Source: JAOPZW01 sp963803375
Lineage (GTDB): Bacteria > Actinomycetota > Thermoleophilia > Solirubrobacterales > Solirubrobacteraceae
Direction of reading: 5' to 3'
Assembly (NCBI GenBank): GCA_963803375.1
Contig: CAWDMB010000010.1
Span: 1 to 64,000, forward strand
DNA: 64,000 nt
The notes beneath the pieces are model-generated. The model made no database searches. It saw only the letters and a list, made by a program, of their open reading frames with translations, and was not told where the DNA came from. This document shows, piece after piece, positions 43,965-52,992 of the stretch; position 1 is the first letter of the stretch; every line of letters begins with the position of its first letter. The translations under genes were made by a program, and so were the position numbers.

Positions 43965-45767
43965 TCAGGCTCTCGCTGCAGCGGCTGAGTTGCCGTCGTC
44001 GCGACGGCGGTAGATGGCGTCGATGGTGTCGGTGTACTTGTCCTGGACGACGTTGCGTTTGATCTTCAGGGTCGGGGTGAGCTCGCCGGCCTCTTGGGAG
44101 AGCTCGTGGGGCAGGATCTCGAAGCGTTTGATCTGCTCGACGGGGGCGTAGTGCGAATTGACCTCGTCGATCGCGTTCTGTATCTCGGCGCGCATCGTGT
44201 CGGAGCGGTGGAGCTGCTCGAGATCGAGGTCGTGCTCGTGCGCGAACGCCGGTGTCTGCTCGGCGTCGAGCGTGATCAATGCCACCAGGTACGGGCGGCC
44301 GTCGCCCGTCACGACCGCCTGCGAGATCCAGCGGTTGCCCAAGAGCGCGTTCTCGAGGTTCGTGGGCGTGATGTTCTTGCCGCCGGCGGTGATGATGATG
44401 TCCTTCTCGCGGCCGGTGATGGAGAGAAAGCCGTCGTCGAGTCGTCCGAGATCGCCGGTGTGCAGCCAGCCGTCGACCAGCGCCTCGCGGGTCGCCTGCG
44501 GGTCTCGGTAGTAGCCCCTGAAGATGTTGGGGCCCTTGATCAGGATCTCGCCGTTGTCGGCGATTCGGACCTCGACGCCCGGCAGCGGCGGGCCGACGGA
44601 TCCCAGTCGGAACGCGTCGAGGGTGTTGACGGTCGCCACGCTGGCGGTCTCGGTGAGGCCATAGCCCTCCATGACGGGCACGCCGCAGGCATGGAAGAAC
44701 TCGAGGATCTCGGGGGCGATCGGCGCCGCTCCGGTCACGGCTTGGCGCAGGCGCCCGCCGAACAGGTTGCGCACGTTCACGTACAAGGCCTGCTCGGCGC
44801 GGTCGAACGCCGCCTGCAGCTGCTCGGACACCGGCTCGCCCCGTCGGCGCGCCTGCCGGACCGCCAGTCCGACGCGCGTTGCCTGCTCGAGCTGGTCGCG
44901 GTCGCCGGTGGTCGTGGCCTGCGTGTGGATCTTCTCGAAGATCCGCGGCACCGACGGAAACAACGTGGGCTGCAGCTCCATCAGGTTGGCCACGATCTTC
45001 TGCGGATCCTTCTCCCAGTAGGCCAGCGTGGCGCCGAGGTCGAGCACCACGAATTGGATGACCAGCGCCAGCGCGTGCGCCAACGGCAAGAACAGGTAGA
45101 CGACGTCGTCGGCGTGGACCACGGCTTGGGCCTCGATCGCCGATGTGACCGCGCGGTAGTTGCCGTGCGTGAGCTCGCACGCCTTGGGCGGCCCGGTCGT
45201 GCCCGACGTGTAGATGAACAGGCAGTCGGCCTCCGGACTGATCGCGGCGCGGCGCTGCTCGAGCTCCCCGCCCTCGCGCCGTCGCCCCCGCTCGCGCAGC
45301 GCAGCGAGGGAGAGCGCGCCGCCGTCAACGTCGGCGGACTCCATCACGATCACGAACTCCAGCGCCGGCAACTCGGCCGCGACCGCCCGGATCTTCGCCA
45401 ACTGCTCGGCGTCCTCGACGAAGACCGCCCGCGACTCGGAATGCCCGAGCACGTACTGGCACTCCTCCGCCGAGTTGGTCTGGTAGATCGACACCGCGAC
45501 GGCGCCCGTCGCGAACGTGGCAAAGCAGGCGTAGGTCCACTCCGGGCGCGTGTGCGACAGGATCGAGACCCTGTCGCCGGGCTCGATGCCGAGATCGACG
45601 AGCCCCAGCGCCACCTCCGCCACCGTGCGCTCGAGCTCCGCATAGGAGACATCGACCCACCGCTCGTCAACCTTGTGCCTCAACGCCGGCTTGCCCCGGT
45701 GGCGCCCCGCCGCCACCGCGACCAGATCGGCCATCGTCCGCGAACCCGTACCCGTCGTCCCCTGCAT
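43965..45767 (-). CDS. Long-chain fatty-acid-CoA ligase (FadD15-like AMP-dependent synthetase)
   Basis: This 600-residue adenylating enzyme activates long-chain fatty acids. The P-loop is YTSGTTGPPKACELTHGN, the A5 motif is GYGLTETAS, GWLHTGDLG is A7, and GREKDIIITAGGKNITP is A8-like. The late lysine lies in the LKIKRN block. The long insertion and C-terminus match the FACL/FadD15 clade. I chose ATG 45767 (MQGTTGTGSR) because a ribosome site (AAAGGGCGG) precedes it; a longer frame to 45860 is only upstream leader. A strong TATACT -10 lies at 45812-45817. It could supply acyl-CoA to the WS/DGAT enzyme, though the genes are far apart. Confidence 0.93.
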   Translation of the reverse strand: MQGTTGTGSRTMADLVAVAAGRHRGKPALRHKVDERWVDVSYAELERTVAEVALGLVDLGIEPGDRVSILSHTRPEWTYACFATFATGAVAVSIYQTNSAEECQYVLGHSESRAVFVEDAEQLAKIRAVAAELPALEFVIVMESADVDGGALSLAALRERGRRREGGELEQRRAAISPEADCLFIYTSGTTGPPKACELTHGNYRAVTSAIEAQAVVHADDVVYLFLPLAHALALVIQFVVLDLGATLAYWEKDPQKIVANLMELQPTLFPSVPRIFEKIHTQATTTGDRDQLEQATRVGLAVRQARRRGEPVSEQLQAAFDRAEQALYVNVRNLFGGRLRQAVTGAAPIAPEILEFFHACGVPVMEGYGLTETASVATVNTLDAFRLGSVGPPLPGVEVRIADNGEILIKGPNIFRGYYRDPQATREALVDGWLHTGDLGRLDDGFLSITGREKDIIITAGGKNITPTNLENALLGNRWISQAVVTGDGRPYLVALITLDAEQTPAFAHEHDLDLEQLHRSDTMRAEIQNAIDEVNSHYAPVEQIKRFEILPHELSQEAGELTPTLKIKRNVVQDKYTDTIDAIYRRRDDGNSAAAARA

Positions 45768-45811
45768 ACCGCGGCCGCCCTTTCGCCTGCACCCGGAGAA
45801 CCAAGCGCGCG

Positions 45812-45817
45812 AGTATA
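45812..45817 (-). promoter_or_regulatory. -10 box (TATACT) of the acyl-CoA ligase
   Basis: TATACT on the minus strand is the closest match in the window to a consensus -10. The leader would be about 38 bases and carries a ribosome site, so this is a conventional, leadered promoter. Confidence 0.5.
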
Positions 45818-45924
45818 TGAGGCCAGGGCCGTCAGCCCGCTGGCGCTCGAACTGTGGCACGGGCGTCCGGAGCCGCGCTTCTGGGGCCCGCTCCCGAGCC
45901 CGGCGCAGGAGTTGACGGCGGCCC

Positions 45925-47148
45925 TCAGCCGCGCGGAGGCGCGCAGACCATCGCCACGCGGTTGCGCTCGGTGCCCGCGCCGGACACGAAGATGCCCGAC
46001 GCGATCACGAGCCCGCGGATCACTACGCTGTCGCTCGCCTTGACGCCCGTCGACGGCGTCCAGAGGTCGCACGTTCCGAGGTAGGCCTGCGCCTTCGGCG
46101 CCCGGAAGACGATCGTCTGGGGCCGGCGCGCGACCTGGGGCGTCGCCGCGAGGATCTGGACGCGGAGCGCGACGAGCTTGCCGGCGAAGAGGGGCGTCTG
46201 CTCGTTGAGGTCCTCGAGCGTCGTCTCCTGCACGCCGACCCGATCCGGGATGTCCCCCGACTCGACGAACGCGCCGAAGTGCCTTCTCCAGGCGCGCACG
46301 GACTCGCGATAGACGAGCGGCGGGAACTTCCATTGGGCCGAGAGCTTGATCTTCAGGAGCGTCGTCTCGATCGCGCGATCGGTCGGGTCGCGGACGTCGA
46401 CCGTGAAGCGCGAGACCGGCTGCGGGCCGATCGGGCGCACCGCCCGCTGCACGCGCGAGATGCGCAGGTCCACCACCTGGTCGCGCTCGATCGCCACCGT
46501 CCGGCCGATCGTCTTGTTGCGCACCTCGGGCGCGAGCACGACCACGTTGCTGGACTGCCCGAGCAGGAAGCCGCTCGTGCGCCCGCCGTCCTCGAACTGG
46601 ACGTCGGCGAAGTCGAGCTTCACGGGCGGGCTGTAGGCGCGCGCGAACGCGAGGATGCCGCCGAAGACGGCCACGACGGCGAAGAAGCCCCAGCCGAGCG
46701 GCCCGAAGCCCGACGGTCGGCTCATGACGAGCACGAGCACCGCCGTCGCGATCATCGTCGCCAGCACGACGACCACGAGCATCGCGGTCGTCAGCGGCTG
46801 CAGCACCGTGTAGAACAGCAGCGGGGCGAGGGCGAGCACGGGGACGCCGAGCAGGCTCCAGAGGTCGTCCGTCGAGCCGCCCTTGAGGATCTGCGTCTGG
46901 TCCAGCAGCCAGAGGACCCCGGCGACCAGCAGCCCCGCGAACAGCGCGCCCGAGAGCACGCGGACGCCGGCGACGAGGATCTGCTCGCGCGGCAGCTCGG
47001 CGAGCGTCGAGTCGCTGGGCAGCCCGAGCGCGTGCAGGCGCGCGGCGGTCACGGCGCCACCGGCCAGCGACACGAACACGGCGATGCCCGCCGCCGCTCC
47101 GGCAATCTGGAAGACGAGGTCCCGAGTCCTGTTCGCGCTCTCCGCCAC
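45925..47148 (-). CDS. Integral membrane protein of unknown function
   Basis: I do not recognise this 407-residue protein. Five hydrophobic segments fill the first half (for example FQIAGAAAGIAVFVSLAGGA, then VLSGALFAGLLVAGVLWLL, a tight pair in PLLFYTVLQPLTTAMLVVVV with IATAVLVLVM, and GWGFFAVVAVFGGILAFAR). The second half, about 200 residues, is a soluble beta-rich domain with no known motif. GTG 47148 starts just before the first helix; no ribosome site is obvious. The gene follows the GH79-like enzyme on the same strand by 56 bases. The 157-base gap after it (45768-45924) shows only the ligase promoter. Confidence 0.75.
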   Translation of the reverse strand: MAESANRTRDLVFQIAGAAAGIAVFVSLAGGAVTAARLHALGLPSDSTLAELPREQILVAGVRVLSGALFAGLLVAGVLWLLDQTQILKGGSTDDLWSLLGVPVLALAPLLFYTVLQPLTTAMLVVVVLATMIATAVLVLVMSRPSGFGPLGWGFFAVVAVFGGILAFARAYSPPVKLDFADVQFEDGGRTSGFLLGQSSNVVVLAPEVRNKTIGRTVAIERDQVVDLRISRVQRAVRPIGPQPVSRFTVDVRDPTDRAIETTLLKIKLSAQWKFPPLVYRESVRAWRRHFGAFVESGDIPDRVGVQETTLEDLNEQTPLFAGKLVALRVQILAATPQVARRPQTIVFRAPKAQAYLGTCDLWTPSTGVKASDSVVIRGLVIASGIFVSGAGTERNRVAMVCAPPRG

Positions 47149-47204
47149 GGCTGGTACGACCCTCGCAGCGGCGCCGGCGGCCGGCAAGCGCCGGCAGCTT
47201 TTGT

Positions 47205-48716
47205 TCAGCGCTCGACGAGCAGCGCGGCGCTGGCCGGCGGCAACGTCAGCCGCACCTCGCCGGCGCGGATCGCCACCGTGCCGGGCGCGGGGCGCCCCGG
47301 GAGGGCGCCCGAGGCTGTCGGCGCGCGGAAGCCCTGGCCGGCGAGGGTCACGCGGCCACCGGCGTCGAGCCCCGGGGCGCGCAGGCGCTGCAACGACGCC
47401 GAGCCCGCGCCGCCGCGCCCGACGCGCACGCGCAGCTCGCGCGCCTCGCCGGCGCTGCGGTTGATCAGGAGCACGCGCGCCGCGGCCCCCGCCCCCGCCG
47501 TGGCCCACGCGCGGACCTCGTCGCCGGCGCCGTCGAGGCGAACGGGCAGCAGCCGGCTGCCGGCGGGCGCGGCGCGGGCGAAGAGCAGGAGCCCGTAGTA
47601 GAGAGGGCGGACCGTCGCCGTCACCGGGCCTCCGACGGCCGGGCCGAAGGCGAACGGCGCGTAGAACGAGCCGCTCCACGTGTGGACGTCGGCCTGCAGG
47701 GCGCCGGCGCGGGCGAGCGCGAAGAGCGCGTCGGGCGCCCAGAGGGCGGCGGCGAACGTGTCGCTCACGCCGGCGACGCCGCCGCACACGGCGGAGTTGA
47801 GCTCGGCCACCCGCACCGGCAGGCCGCGCCCGACGTAGGGCGAGAGCGCGCGCGCGATGCCGCGCGAGGCGTCGTCGGTCAGCAGCCGCGCGCGCAGCCC
47901 GCCGTCGCCGGTCGAGGCGTTGCAGGCGGTCAGCGCGTAGACGTGCGCGACGAGCTGCCCGATGACGCCGGGCGCCGCGGCGAGCAGGCCTCCGACCGCG
48001 GCCCGTGCCCACGCGTCGGTCGCGAAGCCCCCGGCGGCGAGCACCGGCGAGTCCCCGAGCCCGCGGCGCAGGGACTTGGCGTAGCGCGAGGCCTCGCGCA
48101 CGTACTGCGCCGGGCCGTAGCGCAGGCGCTGGCGCGGCCGGACGACGACGAGCCGTCCGACGCGGAACGTCCGCCCACGCGCGTAGAGGTCGGGCTCGTT
48201 GCCGATCTCCAGCGCGCCCGGCGCCGCCCCGGCGGCGCGCACGGCCCGCACGAGCGCGAGCGCGTTGGACGGATCGTCGAGCGCGAGGTTCATCCCGAGC
48301 GCGACGGGCGCGCCGAGCGCCCGCTGGCCGGTGGCGAGACTGCGCGCCCACGCGGGACCGAGGTCGACGAGCACGCCCGGCGGGCGCGGCCGGCCGGCCG
48401 GGTTCCACCACGACTGGTCGCTCGAGTTGCCGCCGATCCGCAGGCCGACCGGGGCGTCCTGCGCGGCGCCGAGTGCGCGCGCGAGGCCGGCGAACGCGCG
48501 GTTCGGGGCGCCCGGCGAGCCCATGTAGGCGGGGACGCTCTGGTACTCGATCGAGAAGCCGAGGAACGAGCGCGGCACCGCGCGGCCCGGGTGCGCCCGA
48601 TCGACGGTGACGACGACGGGACCGCCCGGTGCGCTCGAGCCGGCCGCCGCGAGCCCGATCACGACCACGGCGGCCGCGCCGAGCACCCCGATCGCGACCG
48701 CAGCCCGCGCACGCAT
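47205..48716 (-). CDS. GH79-like glycoside hydrolase, secreted or membrane-anchored
   Basis: This 503-residue protein has an N-terminal hydrophobic signal/anchor (AVAIGVLGAAAVVVIGLAAA). A TIM barrel follows, beginning SFLGFSIEYQSVPAYMG, with the acid/base Glu in LEIGNEPDLY and a candidate nucleophile Glu in VRVAELNSAVCGG. A C-terminal beta-sandwich completes the clan GH-A arrangement of family GH79 (beta-glucuronidase/heparanase type). It probably cleaves uronic-acid-containing polysaccharide outside the cell. A TAGCGT -10 lies eight bases before the ATG. Confidence 0.8.
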   Translation of the reverse strand: MRARAAVAIGVLGAAAVVVIGLAAAGSSAPGGPVVVTVDRAHPGRAVPRSFLGFSIEYQSVPAYMGSPGAPNRAFAGLARALGAAQDAPVGLRIGGNSSDQSWWNPAGRPRPPGVLVDLGPAWARSLATGQRALGAPVALGMNLALDDPSNALALVRAVRAAGAAPGALEIGNEPDLYARGRTFRVGRLVVVRPRQRLRYGPAQYVREASRYAKSLRRGLGDSPVLAAGGFATDAWARAAVGGLLAAAPGVIGQLVAHVYALTACNASTGDGGLRARLLTDDASRGIARALSPYVGRGLPVRVAELNSAVCGGVAGVSDTFAAALWAPDALFALARAGALQADVHTWSGSFYAPFAFGPAVGGPVTATVRPLYYGLLLFARAAPAGSRLLPVRLDGAGDEVRAWATAGAGAAARVLLINRSAGEARELRVRVGRGGAGSASLQRLRAPGLDAGGRVTLAGQGFRAPTASGALPGRPAPGTVAIRAGEVRLTLPPASAALLVER

Positions 48717-48724
48717 GGCTCGTG

Positions 48725-48730
48725 ACGCTA
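48725..48730 (-). promoter_or_regulatory. -10 box (TAGCGT) of the GH79-like gene
   Basis: TAGCGT on the minus strand lies eight bases before ATG 48716, predicting a leaderless or nearly leaderless mRNA. Confidence 0.45.
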
Positions 48731-48768
48731 TCGGCGCCGGCGTCGCGGGACGCCGGGCGGGCGGACGC

Positions 48769-49854
48769 TCAGCGGACCTCGAGCTCCTTGGGCAGCGAGG
48801 AGACGACTTCGCAGCCGTCGTCGGTGACGATGACGAGGTCCTCGATGCGCACGCCGACGCCGCCGGGGACGTAGACGCCCGGCTCGATCGTCACGACCAT
48901 GCCCTCGGCCAGCGCCTCCTCACCCTGCTTGGACAGCCGCGGACCCTCGTGGACCTCGAGCCCGACGCCGTGGCCGAGGCCGTGGCCGAAGTGCTCGGCG
49001 TGACCGGCCGCGTCGATGACCGCGCGGGCCACCGCGTCGACCTCGCGGCCGGTCGGGCCGGGGCGCACCGCCTCGAGCGCGGCCTCATGGGCGCGGCGGA
49101 CGAGCTCGTAGAGCTCGCGGTCACCGGCATCGGGCTCGCCGGTGGCGAACGTGCGCGTGCAGTCCGACGCGTAGCCGTCGAGCTGCGCGCCCCAGTCGAT
49201 GACGCAGAGCGTCCCCGCCGGGATCTCGACGTCGCGCGGGCTCGCGTGCGGGCGGGCGCCGTGCTCGCCGGCGGCGACGATCGGCGGGAACGACGCGGCC
49301 TCGGCGCCGAGGCGGCGCATCGCCACCTCGAGGTCGAGCGCGACGTCGCGCTCCGTGCGCCCGGCGAGTCCACGAGCGAGGACCTCGACGAGCGCGTCGT
49401 CGGCCAGCGCCGCCGCGGCGCGGACGCGGCCGAGCTCGTCGGCGTCCTTGCGCGCCCGCAGCTGCTCGACGAGCCCGCCGGCCGCGAGCAGCTCGACGCC
49501 GTCGGGCACGAGCCCCGCGAGCTTGGCGTGGTCGCCGACGCTGAGATGCGCGTCGTCGAAGCCCAGGCGCAGCGGCGCCGCCAGGCCGCGCTTGACGACC
49601 CCGGCGAGCAGGTCGACGGCGAGCTCGCGCTCCCACGCGGGGTCGAGCTCCTCGGCCGACTGCGTGAGGTAGCGGAAGTCGGTGACGAAGCGCCGCGTGC
49701 CGTCGCGGCCGATCACTGCCGCCGCGCTCGTGCCTGTGAAGCCGGTCAGCCAGCGCACGTTGACCAGCCGCGAGACGAGCAGCAGGTCGAGCTCGCGCGC
49801 GCTGGCGCGCTCGGAGAGCCGGTCGGCCCGAGCCGTCGAGACCGGCGCGCTCAC
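48769..49854 (-). CDS. M24-family aminopeptidase P (Xaa-Pro peptidase)
   Basis: This 361-residue M24 metallopeptidase removes N-terminal residues preceding proline. The creatinase N-domain (about 1-125) is followed by the pita-bread fold with metal ligands in IDWGAQLDGYASDCTRTF (two Asp), GHGLGHGVGLEVHEGP (His), VVTIEPGVY (Glu) and VRIEDLV (Glu). GTG 49854 shares GTGA with the aroQ stop. The aroQ-pepP-efp order is the actinobacterial one, although here the efp block lies separately at 40.3-40.9 kb. Confidence 0.93.
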   Translation of the reverse strand: MSAPVSTARADRLSERASARELDLLLVSRLVNVRWLTGFTGTSAAAVIGRDGTRRFVTDFRYLTQSAEELDPAWERELAVDLLAGVVKRGLAAPLRLGFDDAHLSVGDHAKLAGLVPDGVELLAAGGLVEQLRARKDADELGRVRAAAALADDALVEVLARGLAGRTERDVALDLEVAMRRLGAEAASFPPIVAAGEHGARPHASPRDVEIPAGTLCVIDWGAQLDGYASDCTRTFATGEPDAGDRELYELVRRAHEAALEAVRPGPTGREVDAVARAVIDAAGHAEHFGHGLGHGVGLEVHEGPRLSKQGEEALAEGMVVTIEPGVYVPGGVGVRIEDLVIVTDDGCEVVSSLPKELEVR

Positions 49855-50297
49855 GACCGGTCGAACTCCCGCTTGAGCGCCGCGAGGGCCGCGCGATAGC
49901 CCTCCGGGCCCTGTCCGCTGATCGTGGCGAGGCAGAGGTCGCGCACGACCGAGGTGCGCCGCCACGGCTCGCGCGCGGTGACGTCGGAGAGGTGCACCTC
50001 GACCGCGGGCAGGCCGGCGATCTCGAGGGCGTCGTGGATCGCCCACGCGTAGTGCGTCCACGCCCCGGGGTTGAGGACGATCCCGTCCGCGAGCTCGCGC
50101 GCGCGGTGCAGGTGCTCGACGAATTCGTGCTCGGCGTTCGTCTGGAAGAAGCGCGTCTGCAGCCCGAGCTCGCGGGCGGCCTGGCCGATGTAGCGCTCGA
50201 GCGCGTCGAAGCCCATGTCGCCGTAGATCGCGGGATCGCGGCGGGCGAGCTGGTCGAGGTTGACGCCGTGCAGGATGGCGACGCGGGCGCGCTGCAT
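49851..50297 (-). CDS. aroQ: 3-dehydroquinate dehydratase, type II
   Basis: This 148-residue enzyme performs the third step of the shikimate pathway. The N-terminal loop reads LHGVNLDQLARRDPAIYG where most members have LHGPNLNLLGxREPxxYG, but the catalytic Tyr of YG is kept. NPGAWTHYAWAIHDAL, EVHLSD (catalytic His) and the lid arginine region are intact. It follows aroKB by two bases and overlaps the aminopeptidase start. The two loop substitutions are unusual but conservative for the fold. Confidence 0.93.
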   Translation of the reverse strand: MQRARVAILHGVNLDQLARRDPAIYGDMGFDALERYIGQAARELGLQTRFFQTNAEHEFVEHLHRARELADGIVLNPGAWTHYAWAIHDALEIAGLPAVEVHLSDVTAREPWRRTSVVRDLCLATISGQGPEGYRAALAALKREFDRS

Positions 50298-50299
50298 GG

Positions 50300-51823
50300 T
50301 CACGATGCCGTCAACTCTCGCACGGCCGCGGCGACCTCGCCGCGCTCGGCGCGTTGTCCGGTCCGCACGTCCCCGGGGGCGGCCACGAGCACGTAGGGGA
50401 CGTCGTCGCCCGTCCGCTTCTTGTCGCGCGCGATCGCGGCGACGACGGCGTCGGGCTCGACGCCGACCAGACGGCACGGCAGGCCCGCGGCCGCGAGCAG
50501 CTCGGCCACCTGCCCGCGCAGCTCGTCCTGCCCGGAGAGCCGCAGCGCGGCGAGCAGTCCGAGCGCGACCGCCTCCCCGTGGCGCAGCCGCGCGTAGCCC
50601 GTCGCGGTCTCGATCGCATGGGCGACCGTGTGGCCGAGGTTGAGCACCTGACGGGCCCCCGCGTCGCGCTCGTCGGCGGCGACCACGCGCAGCTTCGTGC
50701 GCGCGCAGGCGGTGATGACGCGCTCGTCCACCGGCGCGCCGGCGCCGACGCGCTCCCACAGCGTGCCGCCGGCGATCAGCGCGGTCTTGACGACCTCCGC
50801 GTAACCCGCCGCGAGCTCGGCGGCCGGCAGCGTCGCCAGCAGCGCCGGGTCGGCGAGCACGCCGGCGGGCTGGTGGAAGGCGCCGACGTAGTTCTTGGCC
50901 TCGGGCAGGTCGACGCCGGTCTTGCCGCCGAGCGCCGAGTCGACCTGCGCCACGAGCGTCGTGGGGACGTGCACGACCGGGATCCCGCGCTGATAGGTCG
51001 CCGCGCAGAACCCCGCGAGGTCGCCGACGACGCCGCCGCCGAGCGCGACGACATGATCGGCGCGGGTCGCGCCCTGGGCCACGAGCGCGCGCAACACGCG
51101 CTCGGCGGTCGCGAGCGTCTTGTGGACCTCGCCCGCCGGGATCTCGATCAGCCCGGCCGCCTCGGGGACCCGCGCGGCGTGCAGGGCGGCGACCGTCGCG
51201 TCGGTGACGACGAGCCGCCGGCCGCCGGCCGGCCACGGCGCCAGCGCGGCGGCGCCGGTCCCGATCCAGACCGGGTACTCGCCGCCGGCGCTCGTCGCCC
51301 ACAGCAGTCGTACCCCCTCGGGCCGCGCGCGCAGCGCGCCCAGCGCCCGGGCGACGACCCCTCGCCCGACGCCGGGGACGACCGCGTCGGCGGCCTCCTC
51401 GTAGGCCGTCTCGCGCCGGGCCAGGACCGCGCGGAACGCCGCGGGGTCGCGCGCCAGCGGCCGCCCGCGGCCGCGCGCGCGCTGCCAGGCCGTCGCGGCG
51501 TCGACGTCGACGAGCACGACCGTGTGACGCCCGAGCGCGGCGCGGACGCGCTCGGACCCGAGCGCGCCGCCGCCCAGCGCGACGACGCCGTCGTCGGCCT
51601 CCTCGAGCGCGCGGCCGGCCACCTCGGCCTCGAGCGCCCGGAAGGCGGGCTCGCCCTCGCGGTCGAAGAAGGCCTCGATCGGCTCGCCGAGGCGCGCCTC
51701 GAGCAGCCGGTCGGTGTCGATCGCCGCGACCGCGAGCTCGCGCGCGGCCTCGCGCGCGGACGCCGACTTGCCGGCGCCCATCGGGCCGATGAAGACGAGC
51801 GCCGGCCTCAGCGGCGGTGCCAC
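50300..51823 (-). CDS. aroKB: Fused shikimate kinase / 3-dehydroquinate synthase
   Basis: This is a 507-residue bifunctional protein. Residues 1-165 are shikimate kinase with P-loop GPMGAGKS, DTDRLLE and the GGGAL substrate loop. Residues 170-507 are 3-dehydroquinate synthase with LGGGVVGDLAGFCAATYQRG, TTLVAQVDSALGGKTGVDLP, EVVKTALI and the zinc ligand His in LNLGHTVAHAIE. The two genes are separate but adjacent in most actinobacteria; here no stop intervenes. GTG 51823 overlaps the aroC end by 16 bases. Confidence 0.94.
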   Translation of the reverse strand: MAPPLRPALVFIGPMGAGKSASAREAARELAVAAIDTDRLLEARLGEPIEAFFDREGEPAFRALEAEVAGRALEEADDGVVALGGGALGSERVRAALGRHTVVLVDVDAATAWQRARGRGRPLARDPAAFRAVLARRETAYEEAADAVVPGVGRGVVARALGALRARPEGVRLLWATSAGGEYPVWIGTGAAALAPWPAGGRRLVVTDATVAALHAARVPEAAGLIEIPAGEVHKTLATAERVLRALVAQGATRADHVVALGGGVVGDLAGFCAATYQRGIPVVHVPTTLVAQVDSALGGKTGVDLPEAKNYVGAFHQPAGVLADPALLATLPAAELAAGYAEVVKTALIAGGTLWERVGAGAPVDERVITACARTKLRVVAADERDAGARQVLNLGHTVAHAIETATGYARLRHGEAVALGLLAALRLSGQDELRGQVAELLAAAGLPCRLVGVEPDAVVAAIARDKKRTGDDVPYVLVAAPGDVRTGQRAERGEVAAAVRELTAS

Positions 51824-52977
51824 CCGATGCGCGCCTCGTAGCGGTCGACCGCGTCGCGGACGTCGTCGACGTGGTCGCCGCCGAACTTGCCGCGGTAGGC
51901 GTCGGCCAGGACGAACGCGACCATGGCCTCCCCCACCACCGCGGCCGCCGGCACCGTGCACGAGTCGGTGCGCTCGCGCAGCGCCTCGGCCGGCTCGTGG
52001 GTGACCGTGTCGACCGAGCGCAGCGGCTTGGTCAGCGTCGGCAGCGGCTTCATCGCGGCGCGGGCGACGAGCGGCTCGCCGGTGGTCATGCCCCCCTCGA
52101 GGCCGCCCGAGCGGTTGGTCTCGCGCTCGAAGCCGCGCTCGTCGGAGAAGAAGATCTCGTCGTGGGCGGCCGACCCCGGGCGCGCCGCCAGCCCGAAGCC
52201 GTCGCCGAGCTCGGCGCCCTTGATCGCCTGGATCGAGCAGAGCGCGAGCGCGAGGCGCCCGTCGAGGCGCTCCTCCCAGCTCACGTGCGAGCCGAGCCCG
52301 GGCACGAGCCCGAAGGCGATGACCTCGAAGACGCCGCCGATCGACTCGTTGGCCCTGCGCTGGACGTTGATGTGCTCGACCATCGCGCGGCTCGCCTCGG
52401 GGTCCAGGCAGCGCACGGGATCGTCGTCGACCCCGTCGAAGTCGGCCACGGTCAGTGGCCGCTCGGGCGGCGGCGTCGCGACGGTCCCGATCCGCGTCAC
52501 ATGCGAGCGCACCTCGACGCCGAGCGCGCGCAGGAAGGCCCGCGCCAGCGCCCCGCCCGCCACGCGCGCCGCGGTCTCACGGGCGCTGGCGCGCTCGAGG
52601 ACGTCGCGGACGTCGGCCAGGCCGTACTTCCACGTGCCGACGAGGTCGGCGTGGCCCGGCCGCGGCAGGTGGACCTCGGGCACGGCCGCCTCGACCGGCC
52701 ACGGGCTCATCCGCTCCTCCCAGTTGGGGAAGTCGCGGTTGGCGACCTGCAGCGCCACCGGCCCGCCCAGCGTCCGCCCGTGGCGGACCCCGGCCGTGAC
52801 CTGCGCCGCGTCGCGCTCGATCTTCATCCGTCCGCCGCGGCCGTGCCCGAGCTGGCGCCGCGCGAGGTCGCGGTCGATCGCCTCGCGGTCGAGCGCGAGC
52901 CCGGCGGGCAGCCCCTCGACCACGCAGGTCAGGCCTGGGCCGTGGGACTCCCCGGCCGTGATGAGCTTCAGCGCCAT
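51808..52977 (-). CDS. aroC: Chorismate synthase
   Basis: This 389-residue FMN-dependent enzyme forms chorismate from EPSP. It begins LKLITAGESHGPGLTCVVEG, with the RRQLGHGRGGRMKIERD signature, and continues with HADLVGTWKYG, ASARETAARVAGGALARAFL and GGMTTGEPLV. The active-site histidines are present. The length is normal. It has its own leaderless-type promoter overlapping the pilD stop, and it is followed by aroKB and aroQ. Confidence 0.96.
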   Translation of the reverse strand: MALKLITAGESHGPGLTCVVEGLPAGLALDREAIDRDLARRQLGHGRGGRMKIERDAAQVTAGVRHGRTLGGPVALQVANRDFPNWEERMSPWPVEAAVPEVHLPRPGHADLVGTWKYGLADVRDVLERASARETAARVAGGALARAFLRALGVEVRSHVTRIGTVATPPPERPLTVADFDGVDDDPVRCLDPEASRAMVEHINVQRRANESIGGVFEVIAFGLVPGLGSHVSWEERLDGRLALALCSIQAIKGAELGDGFGLAARPGSAAHDEIFFSDERGFERETNRSGGLEGGMTTGEPLVARAAMKPLPTLTKPLRSVDTVTHEPAEALRERTDSCTVPAAAVVGEAMVAFVLADAYRGKFGGDHVDDVRDAVDRYEARIGWHRR

Positions 52978-52986
52978 GGGCGGCCA

Positions 52987-52992
52987 AGCCTA
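52987..52992 (-). promoter_or_regulatory. -10 box (TAGGCT) of aroC, fused to the prepilin peptidase stop
   Basis: The prepilin peptidase TAG stop (52992-52990) is the start of TAGGCT, nine bases before the aroC ATG. Confidence 0.45.
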
